NCBI GenBank assembly: GCA_907163345.1
Contig: CAJQUN010001075.1
Span: 1-64,000, forward strand
Reading direction: 5' to 3'
From: Haberlea rhodopensis
Lineage: Eukaryota > Streptophyta > Magnoliopsida > Lamiales > Gesneriaceae
Length of the DNA: 64,000 bases
In this document: piece by piece, positions 45,452-57,182 of the stretch
Layout of the letters: each line of letters starts with the position of its first letter
How positions within the stretch are numbered: position 1 is the stretch's first letter
Made by a program: the position numbers and the translations under genes
The notes under the pieces: model-generated
Seen by the model: only the letters and a program-made list of their open reading frames with translations
What the model was told of the DNA's origin: nothing
Database searches by the model: none

Positions 45452-46164
45452 TGTTGAGCCTTAAACGCATGGTTGTGTTTAATGCTTAATTTATCTCCGG
45501 ATTATTTATGAGTTTTGATGATCAACAAAACTTGTGTTTGTTATACTAATGTGTCTACTTAGTGTGAAGATTTATTGGTTGAAAAGTTGATTGATTGGAG
45601 AAAATCAATTGTGCAAGGCTTAGGGCAGATCGCCCCAGGCGATGGCAGCCATGAGGACTTCGCCACGCACATCGACAGAGGCGACGCCGAGGCTCGCGCG
45701 CATGGGGAGTTCGCCCGAGGCGATGGATGCTTCGCCTGAGGCGATGAAAGATTTTGAGCAACCGAGGCTACGGCATTGATTTGTGGTATTGATCGCCTGA
45801 GGCGATCGGGACATCGCCTCAGGCGATGCGTGCATTATGGTGACCGTTGGGGCGCGGCGATGGTGATCGCCCGAGGCGATCTCGGAGTGATTCAAGCCTT
45901 GAGTGTAGCAACGGCTAGTAGGAGCCTTGGGGGCCTCCTACACTACAAATATGGATATTTTGGAGCTTTTTGAAGACAAGAAACAAGACTATAAACTACA
46001 AGAAAGCATTGATCAATTCAAATTACTTTAGCATTGCAAACTCCATACATTTGTGTTGTATTGGAGTTTGCAATTCATTTCTTGTGTGTGAGTTTTGATT
46101 CTTCGTGTTGATACACCGTGAAGGTGTTTATTTGAGTTATTGTAAGGTCCTCCAACACCGACGC
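45452..46164 (+). repeat. 3' LTR of the gag-only copia element, left part
   Basis: First 713 bp of the 3' LTR, with the same GATCGCC/GGCGATC patch (45627-45886). It has one more motif pair than the 5' LTR, where a stretch of about 20 bp is missing. Broken at 46165 by the next copia element and resumed at 53752-54244. Confidence 0.93.
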
Positions 46165-46535
46165 TGTTGGGTTTCCGTACCCCGGCGCCAGATCCAAACG
46201 CAGCGGAAAGATACAATAAACAGATCTAATCCGGGGACGGTCGATCGCGCCTGATTGATATATTAACAAGCATAAATCGAATAAATAAACGAAAAGAGAA
46301 TTACCGATAACAGCGAAATCAATCTGATGTCGGTGGTCCTCGAATCCAATCAACCTGACCAGATCTACAAGCCAACACCAGTGCTAGTTTGGTGTTAGCA
46401 TTTCTTTGAGAGTGAATGAAATTGGAATAGTTTTTAACCCTAGACAAGGTTATATTTATAATGGTTAGCTAATTGGGCTAGGGTCCATAAAGCCCATCGG
46501 GCCAACATTTGGCTTGCTGGGCATTTATGCTAACA
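46165..46535 (-). repeat. 3' LTR of the nested copia element
   Basis: 371 bp, TGTTGGGTTTCCG to TTATGCTAACA on the plus strand. Directly adjacent at 46536-46556 is the polypurine tract (GGCAAGTGGGAGAT on the minus strand). Confidence 0.93.
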
Positions 46536-46556
46536 ATCTCCCACTTGCCCAAAAGC

Positions 46557-47900
46557 CAACACAAAACTACAAACTCATAATCCAAGTAACTCAATCTAAT
46601 TGAACAACTTGATGTACTGCCAATGTACATAATTATGAGACATAAATATATCAAATGGTTTAATTTTAGAACTTTCTATAAATGAAACAATTTCAAATAT
46701 AGAACTCCACTAAATTGAGGAGCTTTCAAAAATTAAATTCATCTATTCTAAATCACTCAGTTTGAGCACTTAACATTTAAATCTCAATTCTCATCGATAG
46801 ATCGGCGGCCGGTTGATTGTGACCCAGCGAGGCTCAAGTGTATCATAGCAGTAGGATCACAACCTTTGTGATTTTAGAAGTCAAACAACTTCTTTGGGCT
46901 TACCCTGAATGCCCCATTGTCAATTAAACTCCTTTAATAGACAATTACCGAAATATAATTCCAGTATGAACCTACCGATCGTGGGTAGCGCCTAGCATCT
47001 GCGCTTCACGAAGACCTAGATACAAATGACTAGCAATGTACGAGAACCTGTCAGCCATAGTTAGCGTGCAGTACATTCCTTTCACTCAATATGTCCCGAT
47101 TGAATCAAGGGCATTGGTTGGTCGAGGCCCCTTATGATTTCAATAACTATGTATTTGTTTCACATTATATGATTCCTTGTGTGCGTATATGAAAAACCCA
47201 TTTTTCACAAGCACTACCCACTCTGGCCAGAGATTCCTCGAATCATATATAGAAAAACACATAGGACATCCTGGTTCATCAAGACCAGTGGTGAATCCCC
47301 AACGACAATCATAGGCCTCTGACAGCATCACTGAATACCCAAAATAATGACTTTATGACCCACATGTGATCAGTCATTAAATCAAAGTACACAACTATCT
47401 ATCAAGACCTCAATGACGCCTCGGGTCATGAGGAGTAATGGTGCACAACTATGACTAGAAATTCTATACTCGACAAATGGTAACCACTTATAGAATTCCG
47501 AGTAGGGTCGTTCAGTGAACTCATTCCTAATGAGCACCTATTCATGTGTGCTGACTTCTCCAAGCCAACGCCGATGAAACGCGGCGCACTACACTAGACA
47601 CATCATGAATACCAGTCTCTAACGAGCATATATCGATATCCCATTCTCGAAGGCTCATCGACCAGGAACTTTTAGAAATCGCAGTCGAGAATGTATTTCA
47701 TGGTCACCATCATATGCGTAACCACATTCTATGGACTATAGCAACTTCAAGGACTTCATCAATACATCAAGATGCATGGGTAAACAGATGAAGAAGTGCC
47801 ATATATATTAATATTCAAACAAAGATTTGTCATAATAAGATTACAGGTACAATCAATCAACTATTGATTTACTTAATCATGTATGACAACAATATCTTTC
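46557..47900 (-). other. Untranslated 3' region of the nested copia element
   Basis: About 1.3 kb between the RNase H remnant and the polypurine tract. No readable protein. Part of it could be heavily decayed coding sequence. Confidence 0.5.
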
Positions 47901-49610
47901 ACTTTCTCAAAGCCAACTACTCATGTGTCTTAAGACCATCTTCCCAAGATGTCTAACAGACATCAATCATTGTAATGCTTTGTCAGTGGATTCACTATAT
48001 TTTTCTGTTGAAGCGATTCTCTCGATAATAATGTCGCGTATACCATCTCTTTCATTAGATAGTATTTTCTCAATATATGTTTGGATCCTGATGAGATATT
48101 GGCTATTCATAATAGCTCAAATGTTGTCACAGTACACAGAGACTGTGTCAACTGCACTAGAAATTACACCCAACTCTTGGATGAAATGTCTTATCCAAAC
48201 TGCCTCTTTGCTGCATCGTATGCTGCAATGTATTCAGCTTCAGTGGTGGAATCCAAAGTGATGTCTTGTTTGGAACGTTTCCAAGAGACATCACCATCAT
48301 TGAGCTTAAATACAAATCCGAACATCGATATGGTATCATCTACATCCAATTTAAAAACCAGCATCAGCTTAGCCTTCAACTTTTATTTCTCCACTTACAG
48401 ATCCAAAAACCATGAACATATCATAAGTTCTTCATAAGAACTTGAAGATTATTTTCACAGTTTTCCAGTGACCTTCACCGGGATCTGTCTGATGTCTGCT
48501 CATTATTCTAAGAACATACATCAGGCCAAGTACATACCATAGCATACAGTATGCTATTAAAAGTAGAAATATAAGGTACCAATGTCATCTTTTCTTTCTC
48601 CTCATCAATCTTAAAACCCATTGACCCGAGAGATGAATACTATGACATATTATGAAGTAACTCATTTTTCGACTATTCTATGCTAAACTCTTTTAGCACA
48701 GTGTTTATGTACGTAGATTGAGAGATCTCAAGCATCATTTAGATCTATCCCTATAGATCCTTATGCTAAGCACGTATGACGCTTCTCCCAATCTTACATG
48801 GAGAAATTAGTAGATAATCATGCTTTAATTGATTAATCCAATACCATTCACAATGAGCATGATATAATCGACTTAAAGCATCACAAATGTAACCGTGCTC
48901 CCACTAACCTTTTTGCACACACATGCCACTTCCGGATTTATAACAAAACCAAACAATTTGATGATGTTGTCAAAATGGAAGTTTAAACTTTGGGATGTCT
49001 TCTTAGGCCTATAAATGGACCTATGGAGTTTGCAAACATTTTGGTAACGCCCATAAGTTTTGAACACCTTTGGCTGCTACATTTCTACCTCAATGTCACC
49101 ATTGAGAAATGTTGTATTCACATCCAACTATCATATCTCATATTCATAATATGCAGATATAACTAATAAAAATCCAAATAGACTATAGCATCACAACTGA
49201 TTAAAAGTTTCTCACAGACAACTCTTTGCCTATGAGAATAATCTCTTTACATCAGTTAAGCTTTGAAGGTCGCAACCTTCCCATCCACTCCAAGCTTTCA
49301 CTTGTAAATCTATGCAGCCAATGGGAACAATTCCCAAAGAGGATCTACTAAGGCCCATACCTTATTGGAGTACATGGAGTCTATTTCAAATTTTACGGCA
49401 TCTCGCCAATATCCCAAAACGATGTTCAACATCGTCTCCTTGAAAGTTCTAGGATCACATCCATGGTCAAAATCATTTTGACTACTTTCTAGGAGTAAAT
49501 TCAATTTATCAGGAGTTCTTGAAACATTTTCAAATCTCCTTCGTGCGTGTAAATCAAAGGTTATGATTGACTCAATTAATTTCACCGTTTTCACTTTTCT
49601 AGTGGTTTGT
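47901..49610 (-). pseudogene. Decayed copia reverse transcriptase and RNase H
   Basis: Pol remnant of the nested copia element. Reading leftward, 49594-49310 has the start of the RT region (KFEIDSMYSNKVWALVDP). 49067-48873 has CKLHRSIYRPKKTSQSLN and GFVINPEVACVCKKVSGS, the usual blocks before the copia YVDD site, which is not intact. 48379-48191 has the RNase H block (SMFGFVFKLND, TTEAEYIAAYDAAK). These lie in different frames with many stops, so no enzyme can be made. Confidence 0.82.
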
Positions 49611-50473
49611 GGTTCTTGAACCCTTTCAAGTTATATTATTGTCATCCTTTCTAATAGAAACATTTTCTCTAGAAAGATTGCACTTGCGAAACAAACTCTT
49701 TGCCTGCAATTGATAATATAAATTTCCACAACATAACATAAGATGGATCAACTATCCAACTCATCTCACACTGGCTGCTTCACATAAGCAGAACAATCTC
49801 AAAATAAAAATTTGGATTATTTTTCAGTCCATATCGTATATGGAGTTTTGGTCACTGCATTGGCATGAATTATATTCAACAAATATGTAACTTTAGAGAG
49901 TTACTCAGAGAGAATCACATTCTCTTTAAGATAACTCAACATCATCTTGCACTAACATTTAGTGCTCCACATACGTCCATATGAATCAAATTCAATGGAC
50001 ATTCAGCACATGCTAAATTTATGTTGGATTTAAGTTATCATTCTTTTTATATTCTTTGAATATAATCATACTAATCATTCATAAGTTCACCAGATTCAAT
50101 AAAACATGCATTCTTAAAAATACTGCAAATCACATTCGCATATTTAAAAGAATATCATTCTCTATCAAAATAGGAACAATGTTCATGATTAAATCTAGAA
50201 CAAATAAATAATTGCTTAAACCAGTTCCTAACCAGTTCAAGATTTTATATTAAATAAATGTTTCAAACAGCATTTGCAACAACTCTTGCTACAATGCTTA
50301 GCCTCAGGCAGGTTTCACCTTCCTAGGGCTCTCTACTTCTTCACATCACATGCAACTCTTTGCAAAAATGCGAGCACAACTGGCATCATAAACCAAAGAA
50401 GTAGAACCAATAGAAACATTTAATTTTAATATATAACATATCCTTTCTAGAACGCTTCTAGTCTAGGTATTCC
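49611..50473 (-). pseudogene. Region expected to hold protease and integrase, unreadable
   Basis: By position between gag and RT this should be protease and integrase of the nested copia element. I see no convincing HHCC or D,D,E blocks, so it is either badly decayed or partly deleted. Confidence 0.45.
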
Positions 50474-50955
50474 TTAAAATTTTGCGCCAGTGACCAGCAG
50501 TGAAAACATAGATGCCTCTCCTTTCTTAGTTGCTATTATATCCTTTTTCATCTTTTGAGGTTGGGAACCATTTCCCTTCCTCTTCTTTATCCTTGAACTC
50601 TTCCTACCATTGGTAGAAGATTCGACAAGAAGAACACGTTTCTCCTTTTGAATCAAGGGCTCATGAGTTTCCAACATTTTGACTATAAGATCAAATCTAT
50701 AGCCAGTTAATGAGGATTTGTCACATTCAGATTTTCCAATTTCTCAACAAGAGATATTTTTCTTACACCATGCTCATAGACCGAAGCCCCATCTCGCATG
50801 TGAAATGAAAATAGCTCTTTTGAAATCGCGAGTCTCAGTAATCGCGTCCGTTCACCAAACAACATTTGTAGGTGTTGGAAAATATCAGTAATGTGAACGA
50901 ATTTCTCATATCTGTGTTGAAACTCATTGGTGACATTGATGCTATCATATAGCAC
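50474..50955 (-). pseudogene. Decayed copia gag of the nested element
   Basis: 50955-50707 encodes a UBN2-type gag segment (FQHLQMLFGERTR, AISKELFSFHMRDGASVYEH, LVEKLENL). After a frame break, 50677-50474 encodes a lysine-rich segment (KRVLLVESSTNGRK, RIKKRKGNGSQPQ), as often seen between the gag core and the zinc knuckle. No start codon or zinc finger is preserved. Confidence 0.65.
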
Positions 50956-53361
50956 ATAGTCTAGAGATCATCGTCCCATCACTTCTCAAGTGTGACAATC
51001 TCTTCATGAGACGAACCAGGAGACACTTCAACAGGAGGCTCCCACCAAGGGTATATAGCAATCTTTTAGAAGCAAGCACTATTTTTACATTAATAGTCAA
51101 TCAGAATAATTTGGTGCGGTTACTTTGTTTATATCGAGAATTGATGCAATCGGATTCATGGCAATCACAAAACTGAGAATAAACAGAAAATACATGCAAA
51201 CCGTTTGATTATTAATTAATTCAAAAACTATGGACTTTAGTTATTGAATGCTCCCACTAAATTTTTCGAATTCGTCACCCTCATGACAAATGAACGGAAA
51301 ATCGTATTTTCTTAGTGGGCTTGGAGTCCAACTAGCTCATGATAGCCCCGAACGAGGGTCCAGCCGACCTCATGATACTAAAGGTAGCTCACAATTGCAT
51401 CATATGCAACCCCCAAGATATTCGTCTCGTGATTGACATAACCCTACGGAGGCAGGCCAATTATGCCTTCTCACGTCAAACTAACCCATCCCACGGATGG
51501 TAATGTTCGCCAATAAGACCCCACGAGGGTGAGCAATCTTAAAGGTTAACAGAACCCTATCCATAATTAAGTGGCAGTTAAACACACAGCTTTCCCATGC
51601 CAGATGCCCCCACGAGGGTGAGACAAGACACCTGACACAAGTAGCGTCTCATGGCTTAACTGTTGATGGAAGACAGGAAGCAACAAACTCCTTTGAGCTC
51701 CCTTTACAGTTTGATATTAAAAATTTTGAATCATATTCAAAAGAGGGATTTAATAATTTTCAAATCTCATCAAGTACTTGTTTGTTTGTTTGCCGGATTC
51801 ATGCAACTATGTTTTATTCATGCAGTCATATGTACTAATAAAACATACAAACAAACATTTATCATACATCATATGCATAATAAAAAATAAATATGGACGA
51901 TTACGGCCTTTTCCTAATTGATCCACGTGAGCCATACGTGGATCACAAGTCTGTCTAAGGTGATGCAGGTATGTAATGCAATCCTATTACATTTTTGCTT
52001 CCATTATACAAGTCTTGATCTTGGTGCTCCGTCTTCAATCTTGATCTCCCACTAATTCTAAAGATTTTACATTTAAATCGTGCAAATAAGAGAATAGGGA
52101 TACAAATCCGGGGTGGGATACATCAGAAAATAGAGAGAGCAGGCTCGCAGGCCCGATAACCAAAATCACAATAATAATGAAACAATAAAAAACCTAAACA
52201 TTCACCTAAACACATTGGTCAAGGCCCGTAATCATCCATCATGTAATCACAACTTATGTAATTAAACATTAAACTAAACAATTACATCATATGTAATTGT
52301 ATTAATTACATCACATGTAATTAGAGCACAATAATTAATTTATTCTATCGTTTCCACTAATCGCATCATTAATTGAAAATAAAATTAACAAATTAAATAA
52401 AACCATTTTATTTAATTTCTAATTAATTAAATTTCAATTAATTGGTAAAATCTCTATTTTACCTTTAAATCATATTAATCGAAAATAAAATTAACAAACT
52501 AAATGAAACACTTTCATTTAATTTCTAATTAATTAAATTATCAATTAATTGGTAAAATCACTATTTTACCTCAAATCATAATATTAGCCAAAAATAAAAT
52601 TAACAAATTAAATGAAACGTTTTCATTCAATTTTCAATTAATTAAATTTTCAACTAATTGTAAAATCTCCATTTTACACTTAATAAATTAAAAATCATAT
52701 TTTTAATAAATTAAGTATTATGATTTATTATTTCAAAAATAATATCCGGATAAAACATCTAAAATGACCTAAAATAATTTATGGACTCCAAACAATTTGG
52801 ATCCAAAATTAGAAAAGCAATTTCAACCCAAAATACCCTATTTTCGGATTTAATAAAAATATTTTTTTTTTTATTTAAAAAATTTTCCGAAAATTACTGT
52901 TCATCATCATCCCAATTCGAAATTAGGGTTTCCAGTACCAGCGCCGCCTCACGTTACACCGCGATTCACGCAGCACCAGCAGGACGGCGGAGAACAAATT
53001 CTCAGCCTCTTGCACCGACGCGCGACCTTGCTCCTGGAAAAAAAAAACCAGACGAGGCAGAGAACACTTTCTCAAATTTGCACGAGGTTCACCAGCTAAA
53101 TCGCTCCAGAATTGCGCGATGACTGTACGCACGCGATGAAGAACGATTTCTTCAAAGCTACGCCGCCAATCGCCGCCTCTCCGAGAGCGCCGCCGACCAC
53201 CGTGAAAATCATGAACAGTGAGTTTCATTCAAAACTCGATTTTAATCATTTTCTATATCTTTCCGGACTCCGTAATTTCTGAAATTTCGAACACGATTAG
53301 CATCGATTGGAAACGATCTAATTAAAATTAATTGTCAAATACATGAATCAAAGCACAACCT
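50956..53361 (-). other. 5' leader of the nested copia element
   Basis: Between the primer binding site and gag. It contains a three-copy AT-rich tandem repeat and a short GC-rich stretch at 52930-53220 with open frames but no recognised product. Some sequence at 51270-51660 (repeated CCACGAGGGTGAG words) is low-complexity. Confidence 0.5.
52374..52690. repeat. AT-rich tandem repeat, three copies of about 108 bp
   Basis: AAAATAAAATTAACAAA(T/C)T recurs at about 52376, 52482 and 52590, each followed by ATTTAATTTCTAATTAATTAA- and GTAAAATC(T/A)C-like blocks. Copies are diverged by about 10-15%. Confidence 0.8.
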
Positions 53362-53374
53362 GGCTCTGATACCA
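53362..53374 (-). promoter_or_regulatory. Primer binding site of the nested copia element
   Basis: On the minus strand TGGTATCAGAGCC, one base from the LTR end, complementary to initiator tRNA-Met. Confidence 0.9.
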
Positions 53375-53375
53375 C

Positions 53376-53746
53376 TGTTGGGTTTCCGTACCCCGGCGCC
53401 AGATCCAAACGCAGCGGAAAGATACAATAAACAGATCTGATCCGGGGACGGTCGATCGCGCCTGATTCATATATTAACAAGCATAAATCGAATAAATAAA
53501 CGAAAAGAGAATTACCGATAACAGCGAAATCAATCTGATGTCGGTGGTCCTCGAATCCAATCAACCTGACCAGATCTACAAGCCAACACCAGTGCTAGTT
53601 TGGTGTTAGCATTTCTTTGAGAGTGAATGAAATTGGAATAGTTTTTAACCCTAGACAAGGTTATATTTATAATGGTTAGCTAATTGGGCTAGGGTCCATA
53701 AAGCCCATCGGGCCAACATTTGGCTTGTTGGGCATTTATGCTCACA
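53376..53746 (-). repeat. 5' LTR of the nested copia element
   Basis: 371 bp. Differs from its partner at about four positions (CTGATCC for CTAATCC, GATTCAT for GATTGAT, CTTGTTG for CTTGCTG, CTCACA for CTAACA at the terminus). Confidence 0.93.
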
Positions 53747-53751
53747 GACGC

Positions 53752-54244
53752 AAGTTGGAAATTATAAAAGTCATCAACAAGTAAAGTTGGTATAAGTGTT
53801 GTGGCTATCCTTGGAGCCCTTAAGGCCAAGAAGACTCGTGAAGAGTGTTGGTAACTCGGGAAGAGTTTTGTGTGGCTATCCTTGGAGCCCTTAAGGCCAA
53901 GAAGACTCGTGAAGAGTGTGGTGCTCGTGAAGAGCTTTTTGTACTCGGGAAGAGTGTGTTGTGGCTAACTTGGAGCCCTTAAGGCCAAGATCTTTTTCGT
54001 TCTAGTGGAACCTCGGTTGGAAGTTATCTAGCCGGGAAGTAGGCGATTCATCGCCGAACTTCTATTACAAATTCTCTTGTCTTTTATCGCTTTATTTAAT
54101 TTACGCATTTATTTACTTCTTCATTTTATTTATTTATCGATTGACTTAAGTCTTCCGCAGCACAAACGCATCATTTTTACAAATTCATTTTAAAACGCTA
54201 AAGTAGCCAAGTAACCTCATTCACCCCCCTCTTCGGTTCCAACA
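53752..54244 (+). repeat. 3' LTR of the gag-only copia element, right part
   Basis: Resumes at CAAGTTGGAAATTATAAAAG after the duplicated GACGC and ends TTCGGTTCCAACA, matching the end of 41826-42997. Contains the GAGCCCTTAAGGCCAAGA repeats. Confidence 0.93.
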
Positions 54245-54518
54245 GAGAGTGACACCTTCTTCTTGTCACCAGGTCTGGGACCCTAATCGCCACTCCTAGC
54301 TTCAGAGGATGAATTATAGGCTCCTGACAGACGGTTAAATGTTGTATCCCTTCCAACCACTATAATACCAGGTTTGTTGACGAAAAAGATATGCACTAAT
54401 TCATTTTTCAAAGCTCGTTTCATACTGTGCTAATTTGTCGATTTTTGACTTAAGTGTCCAAGTGGACACGCCGGAACACCCATCATTCCCCCTTTCTCAC
54501 CTTTTGTTTGTGGCTCCA

Positions 54519-56670
54519 TGTGATATCCCCGAAATGAATATGTAGTTTTAAACATTAATTATGTTATGAGGATTATGGTATTAATTCATTGGATTGAATT
54601 AATTATATTGGGGAAAGTTATTTCAGGGTGCATGTGTTATATGTTGGGAATTTGGGGTTGTGGCATGATTAATTTGGGGTGAGTGTTATTTGTTTTGGTG
54701 AAGCATGTTTAAATGGGATTTGAAGTATTTTATTGATTAAATACTATAAAATATCATGTGAGGATATTTTAATACATCGTGCTAATTACCGGGACCAAAA
54801 CATAACACATCATACCACCTAACACCCAACCACCCCCCAAACCCATGCTGCAAGTGGCTGATTGCCCATGCCTCTTTCCCCACTTCCCCACTCCACTTAC
54901 CACGTCTGAAACTCCTCCATTCTCTCCCAAAATATCGTCCAACAATTGCTGAGCAAGATAGGGAGAAGATCAGCCATTTTTGTTGCTAAGAAACCTTCCA
55001 AAAATCGGAGCAAAAGAGGGTGAGAAACCATGTTCTGTTTTGGGTTAAGTTCTGTTTGAGTTCATGCTTTTTGTTGGTGTAACAATGGCATGCTAGCTTA
55101 GGTTTTGTTGAACCTTCGAATTAAGTACATTTATGGTGTCTTTATGAAGTCCCTAGCATGTTTACTTGAGCATGTTCTATTTGTTATGTGGTAGATTTGT
55201 TGGCTTGAATATATGTGTTCGAAAATCTGGGTGAAGAAATATGTTACCCTGTTTCCAGAAAGCTTGGGTGAGCATTGATGTTGTTGGGTGATTTTCAAGC
55301 ATGTGGGTTTTAAGTATGGGTAAAAATTTGATATGAATATACTCAGGGTATTATGTTGTAGCTCGTAACACATTTGTTCAAGCATGAGGTGTGCCTTATA
55401 TGCTAGATTGGATGGTATGATTATGAGTGTTCGGAAATCTGGAAAATATCGCGCACAGAGCATGTGGCGATCGATCGCTACAAACGCGGCGATCGATCGC
55501 CGAAGGCCAGTAGCCAAAATCAAAGGCTGGTGATCGGCCGCCATGAATGGCACGATCGATCGCCATGGGCCAATGAAGTCTGGCGATCGATCGCCTCGAT
55601 GTAGCGATCGATCGCTAGATGCAGAACAAAGGAAAATGAAGTTTTTTTGTTGGATTTTTTATTTTGGTCCATAAATTGGCATCTAATATTGTGTTGTACA
55701 CTGGTGTAGAGCCTTCACAGATAGCTACACAACGCAGGGGATAGAGTCCTGCAACACACCATATTTTGGAAAGGTACGTAAGCGACGTACGGGCATCCCA
55801 ACGGTAACATGTATTTTATGTTTGTCTATTTGACACATGTTAGATGCAAAGTTGTGCATTATGAGTATGATACATGTTGTTATGCATTGTTGTTGCATAT
55901 GTATGTTGTGGAATAAAGAGTGTGTATTCCACGAGTCAGGGTTATCATTGGGATGATTTTAATGCTTACCGCTTATACCGCTAAAAATGTGGAGCGGGAG
56001 GGGGGAGGCTCGCTTGCACATGGAGGCGGGGTATGCCATACGAAGCGAGGAAGAGATACCGCTTGTATGAAGAAGCGAGGAAGAAGTACCGCTTGTTAAG
56101 AAAATTACGAAGCGAGGGGCATTAAAATACACTGATGATAAACTGACTAGGAAAGATTTAAGATTTAAGAAGAGAAGTTATGTCATGACATTTATTTAAA
56201 GAATCCATAATTTCATATAATGATTTGATTATGAGTTATGGTACAGGGACAACCAATGGACGTTTTAAATGCATTGGAAATACAGGAAGTATTTTATATC
56301 TATGATTGTGCATTATGCTTTACATTCATATTATGTTGAATATGAATTATGATGTGCTCATGTGTTGGGGGTTGTCTTTGTAGGTACATTTAATACATAG
56401 AACAAGGGTCGGGGTTGACACGTTGAGCTTTAAGAAGTGCTACAGGATTAGCAGAACAGAGTTTCATTTTGTATAGTTTCTACAAGGAGTGTAGTAAAAC
56501 TATAGTCTTACACGCTGTTACTAAGAAAAGTAACTAATCCCTTTTGAAATTATTTTGGTACTGTAATCTCTATAAGCTCAGGATATCAACACGGCCTAAT
56601 ACTCTGATTTATGAATGATTAGTTCTCTTAATTGCACCTTATATTGTTGATTAGATAACGGGGTCTTACA
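54519..56670 (+). mobile_element. Solo LTR, 2.15 kb, with perfect target duplication
   Basis: Starts TGTGATATCCCCGAAAT and ends ACGGGGTCTTACA, so the two termini are near-perfect inverted repeats. It is flanked by CTCCA on both sides (54514-54518 and 56671-56675). There is no coding sequence inside or beside it. It is a product of LTR-LTR recombination of a gypsy-like element inserted in the old Tat LTR. It includes a CGATCGATCG cluster (55465-55617) and an imperfect repeat of GAAGCGAGGAAG(A)...TACCGCTTGT at 55970-56115. Confidence 0.9.
55465..55617. repeat. CGATCGATCG cluster in the solo LTR (cluster 4)
   Basis: Five GCGATCGATCGC palindromes or near copies plus GGTGATCGGCCGCC within 150 bp, irregularly spaced. 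Confidence 0.85.
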
Positions 56671-56740
56671 CTCCAGGTCTCACTCGTACCCGGAGCTACC
56701 TTTGAAATCATTTCAATCACCAGGAAGAGAATTATCGGCA

Positions 56741-57182
56741 CCAGCACAAAGTTTGTAATATATTAAAATTTTATCTAGATTCCACAACGTTTTCTAATGG
56801 AAGTGAACTTAGGTTAAGTATCATTAGGAGTTTTAGTTCGATTCGAGTATGTCTAGTACTTCTACAAAAATTGGGGGTTGAAATATTATGGATGAAACCA
56901 ATGTAAAAATTTGTGAATTTATATATATGTTGGTCTAATATTAATAAATTTAAAAAATAGGATGCAATAAATATTTATAGTAGGATCCACTCAGCCTGTC
57001 GCTTTTGAACGAGATTCCACTCCAGATTCGTTGGGATCTATGACGGTATTTAGTCGGTCATGCGTGTACACAAAAGTATGAAATATGAACTTTGCGAAAG
57101 TATGTTTGATAATAAGTCGGCATATGTGATAAGCCGTAACGCTCCAATTGGACCAGATAATGTTGTAGGAACAAATTAAATA
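56741..57182. other. AT-rich intergenic, nothing seen
   Basis: No gene or structured repeat noticed between the end of the nest and the Mutator-like element. Confidence 0.5.

Larger units (their letters stand above)
46165..53746 (-). mobile_element. Nested Ty1/copia element with decayed pol, 7.6 kb
   Basis: LTRs of 371 bp (46165-46535 and 53376-53746) with a 5-bp target duplication GACGC (46160-46164 and 53747-53751). Minus-strand order: primer binding site, A/T-rich leader with tandem repeats, gag remnant, integrase/RT/RNase H remnants, about 1.4 kb untranslated region, polypurine tract. The LTRs differ at about four positions (about 1%), yet gag and pol are full of stops and frameshifts. 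Either it was mobilised in trans as a dead copy or the LTRs were homogenised. Confidence 0.93.
41826..54244 (+). mobile_element. Gag-only Ty1/copia element (TR-GAG-like, Sirevirus-like), interrupted
   Basis: Bounded by TGTTGAGCC...TTCCAACA LTRs with a perfect 5-bp target duplication GAGAG (41821-41825 and 54245-54249). Subtracting the nested copia element and its duplication leaves about 4.83 kb: LTR 1172 bp, internal region 2454 bp, LTR about 1206 bp. The internal region has a primer binding site, a decayed gag and repeated polypurine motifs but no protease, integrase or RT, so it could only move with enzymes supplied by another element. The LTRs differ at roughly 4% by eye in the first 350 bp plus indels, so it is older than the element inside it. 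Confidence 0.92.
41266..56740 (+). mobile_element. Old Tat-type gypsy LTR broken by two insertions
   Basis: Three separated pieces read as one diverged LTR of the same general family as the young Tat element but in plus orientation: 41266-41825 (starts TGATACCTGGATGAGTCAAG), 54250-54518 (contains GACACCTT...CTTCAGAGGATGAA...CTCCTGACAGACGG) and 56676 to about 56740 (ending near ATTATCGGCACC, resembling the LTR end plus primer-binding start). Each aligns in order with the young LTR read on the minus strand. The net length is about 0.9 kb. The remainder of that element is not visible to the right, so it may be a solo LTR. Confidence 0.7.
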
